A stretch of 64,000 nucleotides of DNA, from positions 1-64,000 of the forward strand of contig JBAUII010000124.1 in assembly GCA_049682815.1 (NCBI GenBank), written 5' to 3'. The notes under the pieces are model-generated. The model did no database searches. It worked only from the letters and a program-made list of their open reading frames with translations, and was not told the DNA's origin. This document shows, piece by piece, positions 17,558 through 27,739 of the stretch (position 1 is the first letter of the stretch; the number at the start of each line of letters is the position of its first letter). The translations under genes were made by a program, and so were the position numbers. The stretch is from DASWID01 sp049682815 (GTDB taxonomy: Bacteria; Desulfobacterota_D; UBA1144; Nemesobacterales; CSP1-2).

Positions 17558-18817
17558 ATGAGTATTCGAAATCAACCGCCGAAAATTGACGTAGCAATGC
17601 TCGGAGCACGAATGCATTATGCTCTCCCAAAGTTGTTCCATGAAGCCGGCATGTTGGGAAAATTTTATACCGATATCTATCTTGGAAATAAGCCTTGGCT
17701 GGAGAGATTGCTGAACGTGATCCCTTCAAACTCGAAGATTCTGCAAAAGTTATCGGCGCGGAGAGAAACTGCTATTCCTCCGGAGAAAGTGGTTTCATTT
17801 GATATTCTAGGATTATCGTACTGGTGGCGACAGAATAGAAGTGCTGACTTTTGTCAACTTACAAGAGTTTTTGCCCATAGCGCACGTACTTTTGACGAAA
17901 TGATTATAAGACATGGATTGAATGGAGCAAAAGCAATATACGGATTTAACAGCGCCTCATTGGAATTGTTTGAGTTCGCAAAGGATAAGGGCATAACCTG
18001 TATATTGGAGCAAACTATTGCTCCTCAAAAAATCCAGCGACAACTAGTACTGGAGGAAATCGAACGCTGGCAAGGCTGGCAGCCCGACCCAGGTGTTCTA
18101 CTTGAAGATGATCCTCTTTCAGAGAGGGAAGAGAAAGAATGGGAACTTGCGGATTTGATTCTTGCAGGATCACAGTTTGTTGTAGATGGCCTAACGGAAT
18201 GCGGAGTCTCAAGGGAAAAGTGTAAAGTCGTTCAGTATGGTGTGTCCCTGGAAAAATTTAAACCAGCCAGTAAGGGGCCTCTTTCAAATAGACCGCTGAG
18301 AGTGCTATTTGTCGGTGAGGTTGGTTTGAGAAAAGGGGTTCCATATCTCTTAGAAGCTCTTAAATTGTTGGATTCCAGATCTATTGAAGCAAGATTTGCC
18401 GGCAGAATTTCTTTGATGGAGGGTATGATAAAACAATATCGGAGATGTGCTGATTTTCTTGGCGCGGTTCCAAGAAATCAAATAGGTAGGCTTTACAACT
18501 GGGCTGATGTGCTCGTAATCCCGTCGATATGCGAAGGTTCAGCGACTGTTACCTATGAAGCGCTTGCCTCGGGGATCCCTGTTATAACCACCCCGAATAC
18601 GGGGTCATTCGTGGATGAAGGTCTTGATGGTCATATTGTTTCGGTTTGTGATGCCGAGGCAATTGCCAGATTTCTTGAGAGTTATATTAGCAAACCAGAG
18701 CTGTTATACGAGGAACAAAAAGCTGCTGTTTCACGACGTGAAAAAGTCGGGCTTAAAGCTTACGGTAGACGACTTCTTGAAACAATTTACAATACCAATG
18801 CAGACGGGAGTCGATAA
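17558..18817 (+). CDS. Glycosyltransferase family 4
   Basis: 419 residues of GT-B fold. The C-terminal Glycos_transf_1 half (about 235-400) shows RVLFVGEVGLRKGVPYLLEA, the nucleotide-sugar loop, and the E-x7-E-like signature region (PSICEGSATVTYEALASGIP). The N-terminal half is divergent but includes an HYALPKLFHEAGML start typical of these enzymes. It acts on the cytoplasmic face, adding a sugar to the lipid-linked repeat unit. Donor and acceptor cannot be told. It is 125 bp downstream of glmS and just upstream of the flippase. Confidence 0.88.
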   Translation: MSIRNQPPKIDVAMLGARMHYALPKLFHEAGMLGKFYTDIYLGNKPWLERLLNVIPSNSKILQKLSARRETAIPPEKVVSFDILGLSYWWRQNRSADFCQLTRVFAHSARTFDEMIIRHGLNGAKAIYGFNSASLELFEFAKDKGITCILEQTIAPQKIQRQLVLEEIERWQGWQPDPGVLLEDDPLSEREEKEWELADLILAGSQFVVDGLTECGVSREKCKVVQYGVSLEKFKPASKGPLSNRPLRVLFVGEVGLRKGVPYLLEALKLLDSRSIEARFAGRISLMEGMIKQYRRCADFLGAVPRNQIGRLYNWADVLVIPSICEGSATVTYEALASGIPVITTPNTGSFVDEGLDGHIVSVCDAEAIARFLESYISKPELLYEEQKAAVSRREKVGLKAYGRRLLETIYNTNADGSR

Positions 18818-18832
18818 AACGGGAATTATCCT

Positions 18833-20236
18833 ATGATTTCATCTTTAACATTCTTAGAAAAAAACCGGATAGTTAAATGTTTTGCTTCGAGGCTAGAATT
18901 TATTCTGCCGGCGGAAGAGGATTCAAAGCTTTTCTCTCTACTTGTCAAAGGGGCAAGCGGTTCTTTTGTCCTAAAGGTTGCAAATACAGGGTTTGGACTT
19001 TTAATAATCCTTATACTTGCACGTATTCTGGATGTATCTCAATACGGGATTTATGCATACGTAATGTCATGGATAGGATTGCTAGGAGTGCTGGCTGGGC
19101 TCGGTTTGGGCCAGGCTATGGTCCGCTTTATTGCCACATACAATCGGCAGGGTGAATGGGGAAAAATAAAAGGACTTATACGTTATTCAAATATTGGGGT
19201 ATTTGTTGTTTCCGTTTTTATCATACTTGCTGTCTATTTATTCATGCAAATTGTAATCTCCGACAAGAAAAACAGTACTGTATACGGCCCTCTACTAATA
19301 TCTCTTTTATTGCTCCCTTTGAATTCCATTATGGATCGTGAGGGAGCTGCCCTTAGGGGTTTTCACTGGATCATTTCAGGACAGGTCCCTTCAATGTTAA
19401 TACGACCTCTATTATACATAATCCTGATTGGGACAGCATGGATGTTTCTAAGAAACTCTTTAAATATTCAGTCAGTGATATATTTAAACATAGCAGCAAC
19501 TGTTGTAGCCATTGCTGTTGCAGGCTATCTATTACTTAGGGCAATGCCTAAAGCTGTGAAAGAATCTACTCCGGCATATGAACTACATTTATGGAACAGC
19601 AGCGTATTTCCTATTATGCTGATGGGTGGCATGTACATGATCAACGGACAGGCTGATATATTGATGCTCGGTTCGATAAAAGGAACAGAGTTTTCTGGTA
19701 TATATCAGATAGCTGATCGCGGAGCAGGATTAATTATTTTTGTACTGGGAGCGGTAATAGCTTCTTTTGCTCCTACAATTGCCCATCTTTACGCGGGGAA
19801 AAATATTGATAAGTTACAGCGCATAGTAACTAAGAGTGCAAGAGTGACTTTGTTGTTGTCTTTACCTGTTGCTCTTTTCTTGATTCTTTTTGGACACCGC
19901 CTCCTAGGAATATTCGGATCAGAATTTGTTCAGGGGTATTCAGCCCTTGCTATACTTAGCATCTCTCAGCTTGTAAATGTTGCATCAGGTCCTGTTGCGA
20001 ATATTCTTGTTATGACAGGGCATGAGCGGGATGCAGCTCTGGGAGTAGGTATAAGTAGTTTAGCCAACGTTATACTTAATGCTATATTCATTCCTTTCTG
20101 GGGCTTGGAAGGTGCGGCAGTGGCTACAGGGACCAGTATAATTACATGGAATCTGGTTTTGATCTGGTTTGTAAGAAAGCGTATTAATATTCATCCGACT
20201 GTTTTTGGAAATATGGGATTTGGGGTATTAAAGTGA
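18833..20236 (+). CDS. wzx: Oligosaccharide flippase (Wzx-like, MVF/polysaccharide transport family)
   Basis: A 467-residue inner-membrane protein with about 12-14 hydrophobic segments. The first begins after a cytoplasmic head (FVLKVANTGFGLLIILILAR), followed by LAGLGLGQAMVRFIATY, the usual Wzx N-terminal region. Later segments include GLEGAAVATGTSIITWNL. Wzx proteins flip undecaprenyl-linked repeat units to the periplasm. It overlaps the next gene (sulfotransferase) by 4 bp. Assignment rests on hydropathy and family-like motifs, so the substrate is unknown. Confidence 0.85.
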   Translation: MISSLTFLEKNRIVKCFASRLEFILPAEEDSKLFSLLVKGASGSFVLKVANTGFGLLIILILARILDVSQYGIYAYVMSWIGLLGVLAGLGLGQAMVRFIATYNRQGEWGKIKGLIRYSNIGVFVVSVFIILAVYLFMQIVISDKKNSTVYGPLLISLLLLPLNSIMDREGAALRGFHWIISGQVPSMLIRPLLYIILIGTAWMFLRNSLNIQSVIYLNIAATVVAIAVAGYLLLRAMPKAVKESTPAYELHLWNSSVFPIMLMGGMYMINGQADILMLGSIKGTEFSGIYQIADRGAGLIIFVLGAVIASFAPTIAHLYAGKNIDKLQRIVTKSARVTLLLSLPVALFLILFGHRLLGIFGSEFVQGYSALAILSISQLVNVASGPVANILVMTGHERDAALGVGISSLANVILNAIFIPFWGLEGAAVATGTSIITWNLVLIWFVRKRINIHPTVFGNMGFGVLK

Positions 20237-21135
20237 GAAAACCTGATTTTTTCATAGTAGGTGCTCCAAAGTGCGGAACAACCGCTATGAATGAGTATCT
20301 CAAACGACATCCTGAGATATTTATTCCTGACAGGAAAGAGGCGCATTACTTCGGGACAGATTTGATATCTCCTACATATATTAGAAACTTCGAAGAATAT
20401 ATGTCTTTGTTTTCTAATGTCAAAGGTGAAAAACGTGTAGGTGAGGCTTCTGTTTGCTATTTATATTCTCAAAAAGCTGCGAAGGAGATTTATGAATTTA
20501 ATCCACAAGCTCAGATCATTGTTATGCTCAGGAATCCTGTAGAGATGATTTATTCCCTCTATTATCAACTTTTGTGGTCTGGTGATGAAGACTTAGATAC
20601 TTTTGAGTTAGCTTTAGAGGCGGAGAAGTGTAGAAAAAGTGGAAAAAATCTTCCAAAGCGGTTTCCTAGTATTCCAGTGGAATTACTTTTTTATACTCAG
20701 ACTGCTAAGTTTACAGAACAACTCCGAAGGTATTTTAGTACATTTGGTCGCGATAAAGTGTATTTGATTATATACGATGATTTTAAGAAAAACCCTGCTG
20801 AGGTCTATAAAGGGGTCTTGCAATTTCTTGGAGCCAATCCAAATGCGAAAACTAAATTCGATATTATGAATTCAAATAAAAATATTAATAGTCGCTTGCT
20901 TTGGCAAATAATGAAATTTCCACCTAACCGCATACTAAATCTATGGAGAAGATATATCCCATCTTCTATTCGTGGAAATATAATAAGAACAATGAATAAT
21001 ATTAACACCAACTACATTCCTCGTCCTAAAATGAAATTGGATACACGTAAGAATTTGCAAAACCTTTTTAAATCAGAAATTGAAGAGCTCAGCCAACTAC
21101 TGGGACGTGACCTGACACATTGGCACGGAGATTGA
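20233..21135 (+). CDS. PAPS-dependent sulfotransferase
   Basis: A 300-residue sulfotransferase transferring sulfate from PAPS to a carbohydrate hydroxyl. The 5'-phosphosulfate loop is GAPKCGTTAMNEYL (about 10-23). The 3'-phosphate site is VMLRNPVEMIYSLYYQ (about 96-111). It is close to heparan/N-deacetylase-type sulfotransferases in overall pattern (HPEIFIPDRKEAHYF). The start GTG 20233 overlaps the wzx stop (GTGA). No PAPS-synthesis genes are visible in the window. It likely sulfates the repeat unit before export. Confidence 0.92.
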   Translation: MRKPDFFIVGAPKCGTTAMNEYLKRHPEIFIPDRKEAHYFGTDLISPTYIRNFEEYMSLFSNVKGEKRVGEASVCYLYSQKAAKEIYEFNPQAQIIVMLRNPVEMIYSLYYQLLWSGDEDLDTFELALEAEKCRKSGKNLPKRFPSIPVELLFYTQTAKFTEQLRRYFSTFGRDKVYLIIYDDFKKNPAEVYKGVLQFLGANPNAKTKFDIMNSNKNINSRLLWQIMKFPPNRILNLWRRYIPSSIRGNIIRTMNNINTNYIPRPKMKLDTRKNLQNLFKSEIEELSQLLGRDLTHWHGD

Positions 21136-21136
21136 A

Positions 21137-22069
21137 ATGATCAAGTATAAGCTTTTAAAATATTTAAAAAAGCCTGAATATCTATTAAGACCACGGCAGA
21201 TAATTCACAGATTGAGAATTGCATTTTCTAAAAGCAAGTTTGAAGAAATATCTGAAGTAACACTTCCATGGGGACTGACAATAAAAGTGCATCCTAATGA
21301 AAGTATAGGTCTCACCATTTTTAAAAGCGGAGTCTTTGATCTGGCTGTTTCTGAAGTTTTATGGAGATTGATAGATGAAGGAGATACCGCAATAGATGTA
21401 GGCGCTAATATTGGTTGTATGACAAGTATTATGCTGATGAGAGTTGGGGAATGCGGGAAAGTTTTTGCATTTGAACCTAATCCAATGGTTTATAGGGAGT
21501 TCACAGAAAATATAAACATCTGGTTAGAAGAAATAAGCACACAGCAAATTAGTACAATGCAAATTGCACTTTCTAATCAAGTTGGACAGGGAAGGCTTAT
21601 TGTTCCCAAACGGTTTAACCAAAATAGAGGGATCTCATATGTAAAATTTTCAAATGAAGGTATTATTAAACATTCAGAGGAAGACGCGTTATATGAGTAC
21701 AACGTTCAATTGGAAAGGCTTGATAATATTGTTAATGCACATGTTGGTGCTATGAAAATAGATGTTGAACATCATGAACTGTGTGTGCTAGAGGGTTCGG
21801 AAAAGTTGCTACATGCAGGATATATAAGGGATATAGTATATGAAGATCTTGAAGAATATCCTTCTGTTCTATCCGATTTTCTTGAAAAAAGAGGATATAC
21901 AATATTTAAAATTGATAAAGGTATATTCAGTCCTATCGTACAAAAGGCTAAAGAAGGTATTGTACATAAATCTTTTGATTCACCTTCATACATTGCTTCA
22001 AAAAATCCTGAAAGAATAATTATCAGATTCAAACCAAAAGGATGGATGTGTTTAAAAAGAGCCTCATAG
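21137..22069 (+). CDS. FkbM-family SAM methyltransferase
   Basis: 310 residues. The SAM-binding motif I is AIDVGANIGCMTSIML (near residue 85-100) and motif II is VFAFEPNPMVYREF. A later MKIDVEHHELCVLEGSEKLL matches the FkbM post-II region, where KIDVEG is usual; here the Gly is replaced by His. The family O-methylates sugars in polysaccharides and other glycans. It starts at ATG 21137, 1 nt after the sulfotransferase stop, so it is in the same operon. Confidence 0.9.
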   Translation: MIKYKLLKYLKKPEYLLRPRQIIHRLRIAFSKSKFEEISEVTLPWGLTIKVHPNESIGLTIFKSGVFDLAVSEVLWRLIDEGDTAIDVGANIGCMTSIMLMRVGECGKVFAFEPNPMVYREFTENINIWLEEISTQQISTMQIALSNQVGQGRLIVPKRFNQNRGISYVKFSNEGIIKHSEEDALYEYNVQLERLDNIVNAHVGAMKIDVEHHELCVLEGSEKLLHAGYIRDIVYEDLEEYPSVLSDFLEKRGYTIFKIDKGIFSPIVQKAKEGIVHKSFDSPSYIASKNPERIIIRFKPKGWMCLKRAS

Positions 22070-22103
22070 TCCATCTAAATAATATACTTATTTTCAATTA
22101 GCC

Positions 22104-23309
22104 ATGAAATTTGGATTTTTCGGGATTCCTCATACTGGCGGCACATACACCGTATATAAACATCTTCGAGACGGATTATCGAAGAAAGGTATTGACGTCC
22201 GATGGATAGGTGTAGGACCCGAAGCTGCCTCCGTGCGTGGTGATAGTACTTGGGAACACGAATGGCAGAATGGTGATGTGGTTGCAGGCGATACCGTAGA
22301 TGAGGCAATTCAGGGCCGTCAGTTGGTTGAGCATCTGGAGGATGCTGGTTACCATGGTGTATTTGTAAATGTGCTGGCAAACCGTGCTCAAACCAATGCT
22401 GTAAGATACCTGTATTCTGATATCTTGCGCATTATGATTGTTCACAGTATTTCTCTAGGCACTTATGCTGCTGCTCGTTCCATTCGAGATTACGTTCATA
22501 ATACAATTGCAGTTTCTCCACGTATAAAAGATGATCTTGTTAAAAAATATGCATTTCGTGCTAATCGCATAGATGTTATATCACACTCTATTGATTTCAA
22601 GGACTATGACAACATAGAGCGATATACCAACAGTGTACCCTTAAAATTAATAAGCCTGGGACGGGTTGAAGATCTATCAAAAGGGGTTTTATGGTTGCCA
22701 GAAATTATAAAATTGCTCGATAGTTCAAATGTTACTTTGACAATTGTTGGTGATGGTCCTGACTTAAACAGGTTGAAAAGTGCCTGTGCTGAATTAAAAG
22801 AGCAGGTCAGATTCACAGGATCAGTACCGTTGGAAGAAGTCCCGTTTTTATTCTCTCAGCACGATGTCTTTATAATGCCTTCGCGTTTCGAGGGATTCGG
22901 TCACACATTACTCGAAGCAATGGCAGCGGGTTGCGTGCCGATTTCATCACGTATTCGAGGCACAACTGAATATATAGTTCAAGATGGTGAAAACGGCTTT
23001 CTTTTTCCTATAGGAGATTGTCGTTCCGCAGCTCATCTGATTGCAATGCTAGCCAATGATAAACAATTACTGGAAAGAATGTCAATTAATTGTAAAAGAA
23101 CTGTCAATGACAGATTCAACATCGAAAGAATGGTAAGCGATTATTCGAAGGCAATCTATAGTATTAGAACAAAAAGGCCTTTTATTAAACAACCTTTGGA
23201 CATCAATGACTGGTACATACCATATGGTTTAAAACCAGGGCTAAGAACAATCTTGCCTGATTGGTTTAAAAATATGGCTAGAAAGTATAGAGAAGTTTTT
23301 AGATTATGA
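22104..23309 (+). CDS. Glycosyltransferase family 4
   Basis: 401 residues with GT-B fold. The N-terminus has FGIPHTGGTYTVYKHLRDGL, the acceptor-side glycine loop. The C-terminal domain has LISLGRVEDLSKGVLWLPEI and IMPSRFEGFGHTLLEAMAAG, the E-x7-E signature of GT4 enzymes. A cytoplasmic enzyme elongating the repeat unit. Its stop overlaps the ATG of a small membrane ORF (ATGA), implying a once-coupled downstream gene that is now degraded. Confidence 0.9.
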   Translation: MKFGFFGIPHTGGTYTVYKHLRDGLSKKGIDVRWIGVGPEAASVRGDSTWEHEWQNGDVVAGDTVDEAIQGRQLVEHLEDAGYHGVFVNVLANRAQTNAVRYLYSDILRIMIVHSISLGTYAAARSIRDYVHNTIAVSPRIKDDLVKKYAFRANRIDVISHSIDFKDYDNIERYTNSVPLKLISLGRVEDLSKGVLWLPEIIKLLDSSNVTLTIVGDGPDLNRLKSACAELKEQVRFTGSVPLEEVPFLFSQHDVFIMPSRFEGFGHTLLEAMAAGCVPISSRIRGTTEYIVQDGENGFLFPIGDCRSAAHLIAMLANDKQLLERMSINCKRTVNDRFNIERMVSDYSKAIYSIRTKRPFIKQPLDINDWYIPYGLKPGLRTILPDWFKNMARKYREVFRL

Positions 23310-23479
23310 TATTAGTAATATTCTCTTCAATTCTAATGACTTCTGTTGTTCTGGGAACCTTTCACCTAGCTTTTCGTCAAAAATTAGATAGGCTCGGTAT
23401 CCTGATTCTAACTGCACGAATTTTCTTCTTCACGCATGTAATGCAAGCCATATCTTTGATCTTGACAAAAGATATTTAG
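23306..23479 (+). pseudogene. Small membrane ORF, probable remnant of a larger membrane protein
   Basis: ATG 23306 overlaps the preceding GT stop (ATGA). It encodes 57 residues with two hydrophobic stretches (MILVIFSSILMTSVVLGTF and LGILILTARIFFFTHVM). After TAG 23477 the same frame contains further stops and then a second hydrophobic stretch (about 23510-23617). This looks like the decayed start of a polytopic membrane protein such as a polymerase. It could instead be a genuine small protein; I cannot separate the two. Confidence 0.4.
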
Positions 23480-24190
23480 TATTAACACGGTAACTAACAT
23501 ATTGACAATGTGATTGTCATTTCATTACATCATAAATTTTATTCTGCCGCTATTGGCCTGCTCTTCTTAAGTTGCGGTCTGCTTCTCTGCTCTTCACTGT
23601 GGGGTTCAAGCATCTAGATAGTATGATAAAAGTACAGTAATGGTATTAAGGATTAAAGCCTATGTAATGGTGCTAAAGCTATTATGAACAGCATCGAACA
23701 ATTGGAATTCTAGACGAAAAATTTTTCTTAATGATGATGATGTCTTTTTTATCCACTAAAGGCTTCATAATCTCTATTTTGCCGATAGATTCTTAATTGA
23801 CTTTTCCAAGTACGCTCACGGAGATTGGAGAGATTAAAACGATTCTAGAATAATTTAATTTAATGGGGAGGAGGGAACAAAAAAGCATTCTAAACAAAAC
23901 CTAGCTCCTTTTTGCTATCATCTTAGAAGTTCAAGAATTTTGGATCGCAAATTGGACGACAATGTGAAATTACGAATTCTATAATATCGGAGATCACTTA
24001 GGCAGAACATCAATTGATGTTAGGAACGAGCCTCTTATAGCTACGATTGCAGGTTGCACCAAGATTTTGGTCCTAGCTTTTGTGCATATATTTTTAGCTA
24101 TATCAATACATATGGAAAGTTGGAAAATGGAAATGGTACAAGCAAGCCGTGAAAAGGTGTTAAGACAATAGAGTCAGAGACTAACCTGAG
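23480..24190. other. AT-rich intergenic stretch, likely decayed sequence
   Basis: About 710 bp with no frame longer than some 35 codons that looks coding. One short hydrophobic frame near 23510-23617 is in phase with the small ORF just upstream. No repeat, tRNA or clear terminator was seen. Confidence 0.5.
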
Positions 24191-25495
24191 ATGATACTAT
24201 ATGTAATATTTTTCCTCTTTATTCTGGAATGCGTGGCTTTGCTAGTCTGGGGACTAAAACGCCCGGGCCGCGTGTATGAATTTCCCTTCCTCGCTGCCGC
24301 TGTTTTTACAGGTTGGGTTCTGCCGCAGTTGGTTGGTTTGGCAAAAGATCCCTATCTACCTCCCGGTGGGCTTGAGAAAACTATTTTTATGTCCGCCCTT
24401 TGTCTCGGAATGTGCTATCTGGGGTATGTTTGGAAAAGGGAGCCAACGAAAATGTTTAACTGGTCTTTAAGCCGGACACGACTGCTCATACTCAGTGCGT
24501 TCTTTGTTCTTGTTGGCGCTTATTTCTTCTTTCTCATTAGTAGGTTGCCAGAAGAGCTCACCTCACAAAGTAACTGGTCAGGACTGCCGGTACTTTACCT
24601 CTTCTTTGCGAACATTCTTGGCTACGGTTTTGCAATTGGATTGTTGCTCTATATGCGCTGTAATTCTAAAATCGCTCTGGGAATTGCATTGTTTGCCTCG
24701 CTTTTCTTCGTGGATCGTATTTTTATTGGTGGTCGAAGGGAGGTTGCCCTGGAGTTCAGTCTTGCGATCCTGCTGGCGTTCTGGTTCGGGCAGCGAAAGA
24801 GTCTTCCCCGCCCTATTATACTTGCTGCAATATTCTTTGGTGCATTGCTCTTTTATAGCATTGGCGAGTACAGAGCGATAACAAAGGGGGAAGAAGGATT
24901 TCAATTAAAGCGAATAGTTAAGATTGAATTTCTGGAAAATTTTAAGCGGATCATTGAGGATGAGGGCGGTTATGAGTTGCGTAATGCAGTATATAACATT
25001 CAAGCTGAAGATACTGAAAAAAGCTTTGATTTCGGTCTATATCACTGGAATGGGATAGTATTTGACTTTGTTCCGAGACAGATTCTTGGAGAGGATTTTA
25101 AGTCATCCTTGATGATTCCTTTAGAGGATGTCACTTATACTGTTTATGGCTATGAACCCCATACAGGAACCACGTCTACCGGCATGACGGATACTTTTCG
25201 TTCATTCTGGTATTTTGGAGCGCTTAAATTTTTCCTGATTGGTTATATTATGGCAAGGTTATATCGTGCTGCAATACGCGGCAATTTCGTAGCACAGCTA
25301 TTTTATATGTGCATCATAGTAGCTGCTCTACTGTCGATAACACATAGTACGCAGTGGTTTTTTTCAGGATGGGTGCATATCGGGATTTTCCTCTTGCCCG
25401 CTGTGCTCCTTGCCCGTACTGGGAGGTTCGGAAAGTCGAAGATCAGCCGGCCGGCATACCCTCAGTCTTTGCCTAGGGTTTTGAGGGAAAGGTAA
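24191..25495 (+). CDS. Polytopic membrane protein, probable Wzy-type polysaccharide polymerase
   Basis: 434 residues with roughly 10-12 membrane segments. A large soluble loop (about 235-345, KRIVKIEFLENFKRIIEDEGG... to TGMTDTFRSFWYFG) sits between the N- and C-terminal membrane halves, the layout of Wzy polymerases. A conserved arginine-rich piece RIFIGGRREVALEF also fits O-antigen polymerase-like proteins. Wzy proteins are very divergent, so the call depends on topology and on lying between glycosyltransferases in a locus that otherwise has wzx but no polymerase. The separate ligase-like protein at 45 kb is a second candidate. Confidence 0.65.
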   Translation: MILYVIFFLFILECVALLVWGLKRPGRVYEFPFLAAAVFTGWVLPQLVGLAKDPYLPPGGLEKTIFMSALCLGMCYLGYVWKREPTKMFNWSLSRTRLLILSAFFVLVGAYFFFLISRLPEELTSQSNWSGLPVLYLFFANILGYGFAIGLLLYMRCNSKIALGIALFASLFFVDRIFIGGRREVALEFSLAILLAFWFGQRKSLPRPIILAAIFFGALLFYSIGEYRAITKGEEGFQLKRIVKIEFLENFKRIIEDEGGYELRNAVYNIQAEDTEKSFDFGLYHWNGIVFDFVPRQILGEDFKSSLMIPLEDVTYTVYGYEPHTGTTSTGMTDTFRSFWYFGALKFFLIGYIMARLYRAAIRGNFVAQLFYMCIIVAALLSITHSTQWFFSGWVHIGIFLLPAVLLARTGRFGKSKISRPAYPQSLPRVLRER

Positions 25496-25547
25496 TACGG
25501 TTTTTTTCTTTTTAGATTGAATCATTAGCTTAAAAAGTTTTCACAAA

Positions 25548-26717
25548 ATGAATGAGATAGAGACATCTTGTTTGAATGTGGTGGTTCTATTCAGTAACTA
25601 TGGCCCTTATCATATCAGTCGAGTTGAGAGTTTTGCTAATATTTTCCCCGGTAGGGTTATTCCCGTTCAATTGTATCGAAAGGAAAAAATAAGAGAATGG
25701 AAGCCTGGAGAATCAAAAATTCAAATCTTAACCGCTGAGGAAATGCATACTGATAAGAGTCAAGCCTGCGAGTTGGGTAGTAAGCTTATTAGTATATTAG
25801 AGGATATCAATCCGGATGTGATTGTCATAGCCGGATATGGTCATCCGGAAATGAGGAGCATTGCTAGATGGGCTCTGAAAAAAGATGTAGTGTCAATAAT
25901 GCTTTCTGATTCGCATTATCTCGATAAGCCACGAATATGGTTCATAGAAAAGTTAAAGGGCTGGTGGATCAGAAAACACTTTGATGCTGCATTTGTGAGC
26001 GGAAGCAGGGCAGCCGCTTATTTGGAAAGCCTGGGGTTTCCCAGAAAGTATATCTGGTTAGGATATGATGTGGTTGATAATGAATATTTTACTTGTCATG
26101 CTAGGGAAGTTAGAAAAAACGAATCGGGATTCCGTGGTAATTTAAACTTTCTGGGGAAATACTTCCTCTATGTCGGACGTTTCTCCCCTGAGAAAAATCT
26201 AATATCATTATTAAAGGCTTATAAAAAATACAGGGATATAGCCGGAGAAAGGTCCTGGAAATTGGTTATGGTAGGTAACGGTCCTCTGGAAAGGGCGCTG
26301 AAAGAGTCCGCAAGTAAATTGGGGTTAAATAGTGTTATTTGGGCCGGGTTTAAGCATATTGACGACCTTCCTTCATATTATGCTTTAGCCTCCTGTTTTA
26401 TTTTGCCGAGTAAAAGCGAACCCTGGGGATTGGTCGTTAACGAGGCTATGGCTTCTGGTTTACCTGTGTTAGTTTCGGCGCGTTGTGGTTGCACTCCGGA
26501 TTTGGTCTTTCCAGGGATTAACGGATACGTTTTTGAGGGAAATGACGTAAATGAATTGTGTTATCTGATGAACCGCATATCTTCTGGTGAAGTAAATACT
26601 GAAAAGATGGGAAAAGCTTCATCGGAAATCATAGCCAACTACACACCCGAGGCTTGGGCTAGAGCATTAGCGGATTGTATTACTATTAGTATGCAACGGA
26701 TTCGAAATCATGATTGA
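25548..26717 (+). CDS. Glycosyltransferase family 4
   Basis: 389 residues. The C-terminal GT4 domain includes YFLYVGRFSPEKNLISLLKA and LPSKSEPWGLVVNEAMASGLP, giving the donor-site E-x7-E motif. The N-terminal half has FSNYGPYHISRVESF, typical of the acceptor domain. It starts at ATG 25548. Its last 8 bp overlap the next gene (sulfotransferase), so the pair are translationally coupled and may act on the same residue: add a sugar, then sulfate it (inference). Confidence 0.9.
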   Translation: MNEIETSCLNVVVLFSNYGPYHISRVESFANIFPGRVIPVQLYRKEKIREWKPGESKIQILTAEEMHTDKSQACELGSKLISILEDINPDVIVIAGYGHPEMRSIARWALKKDVVSIMLSDSHYLDKPRIWFIEKLKGWWIRKHFDAAFVSGSRAAAYLESLGFPRKYIWLGYDVVDNEYFTCHAREVRKNESGFRGNLNFLGKYFLYVGRFSPEKNLISLLKAYKKYRDIAGERSWKLVMVGNGPLERALKESASKLGLNSVIWAGFKHIDDLPSYYALASCFILPSKSEPWGLVVNEAMASGLPVLVSARCGCTPDLVFPGINGYVFEGNDVNELCYLMNRISSGEVNTEKMGKASSEIIANYTPEAWARALADCITISMQRIRNHD

Positions 26718-27561
26718 AGTATTAAAAAGAGTAAAAATAAACCTTTCCCAGGAATACTATCGCTTTCGTAGCTATATCGGAAGACCCAGACTTGTCGTAC
26801 AGAAGCAGCCGGTAATCCTGTCGGATGCTGATCTCTGTGAAAATCCAATATTTATAATTGGTGTGCACCGAGCGGGTACGAGTTTGGTGCGTCGTATTGT
26901 GGATTCCCATAGTAGAATTGCTTGTCCTCCAGAAACTTTCTTTTTGCAATATTTTGCCACAATGATTAGAGATGAAACTAATCTTGCCGGGTTGGAGGGA
27001 TTAGGAATCAATCGAGAATCGTCTAGTTTCGAAATCAGGAAATGGGCTTCGCGATATCATGAGGCTTATAGAATAATGAGAGGAAAGGACAGATGGGCTG
27101 ACAAGACTCCTCAATATATAAGTATCCTCCCCGAGTTAGAGCAAATATTTGGTCCCAGAGTGCAATATATAATGGTATTCAGGCATCCTTTGGATGTTAT
27201 TCATTCGATAATCAAGCGCGGATGGAAATTTGGTGATTACCATTCCGATCTCTTAATGAATACTGCTATGTATGTCTCTGATTCTATAAGAAAACAGGTG
27301 TCATTTGCTAACAACTATCCGGATCGCTGCTTCTATCTATATTATGAAAACCTTATTCTTAATCCCGAAAAAAACTTGCAAGCGATGTTTAAATTTCTTG
27401 GGGAGCGATGGGAATCCGGTGTTTTAAATTACAATAATTTTGAACATGGTTTTGGAACAGAAGATCCGGTTGTCCGCGGCACTAAGGGCTTTATGACTAA
27501 TTTTGGGAATTGGAAGGCGTTTAACCAAAAGCAACTCTCTGCAATAATTCCCATTGTTTAG
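26710..27561 (+). CDS. Sulfotransferase family protein, possibly truncated by an amber stop
   Basis: 283 residues. The PAPS 5'-loop is IIGVHRAGTSLVRRIVDSH (about 50-68) and the 3'-phosphate site is VFRHPLDVIHSIIKRGWKFG (about 156-175), as in the Sulfotransfer_3 type. The frame ends at TAG 27559, but the same frame continues NKMQILGYGLDIS to TAG 27643. The family commonly ends with a helix and an LGY motif, so the stop seems to cut off the last 10 or so expected residues. This could be a nonsense mutation, a sequencing error or a tolerable truncation. It overlaps the upstream GT gene by 8 bp. Confidence 0.82.
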   Translation: MIEVLKRVKINLSQEYYRFRSYIGRPRLVVQKQPVILSDADLCENPIFIIGVHRAGTSLVRRIVDSHSRIACPPETFFLQYFATMIRDETNLAGLEGLGINRESSSFEIRKWASRYHEAYRIMRGKDRWADKTPQYISILPELEQIFGPRVQYIMVFRHPLDVIHSIIKRGWKFGDYHSDLLMNTAMYVSDSIRKQVSFANNYPDRCFYLYYENLILNPEKNLQAMFKFLGERWESGVLNYNNFEHGFGTEDPVVRGTKGFMTNFGNWKAFNQKQLSAIIPIV

Positions 27562-27739
27562 AATAAAATGCAAATTCTCGGCTACGGTCTGGACATTTCT
27601 AAACCTTCTTCCTCTGTTTCCGTATGTGGAGAAAGTCACGGCTAGAAGCTGCCCCTGTCTAAGTATAGCATTCGGAATAATTCGGAATACGTGATGGATC
27701 GTTTAAGGAAAGAAGCTCTGCGGAGTTAATGAATCTCCT

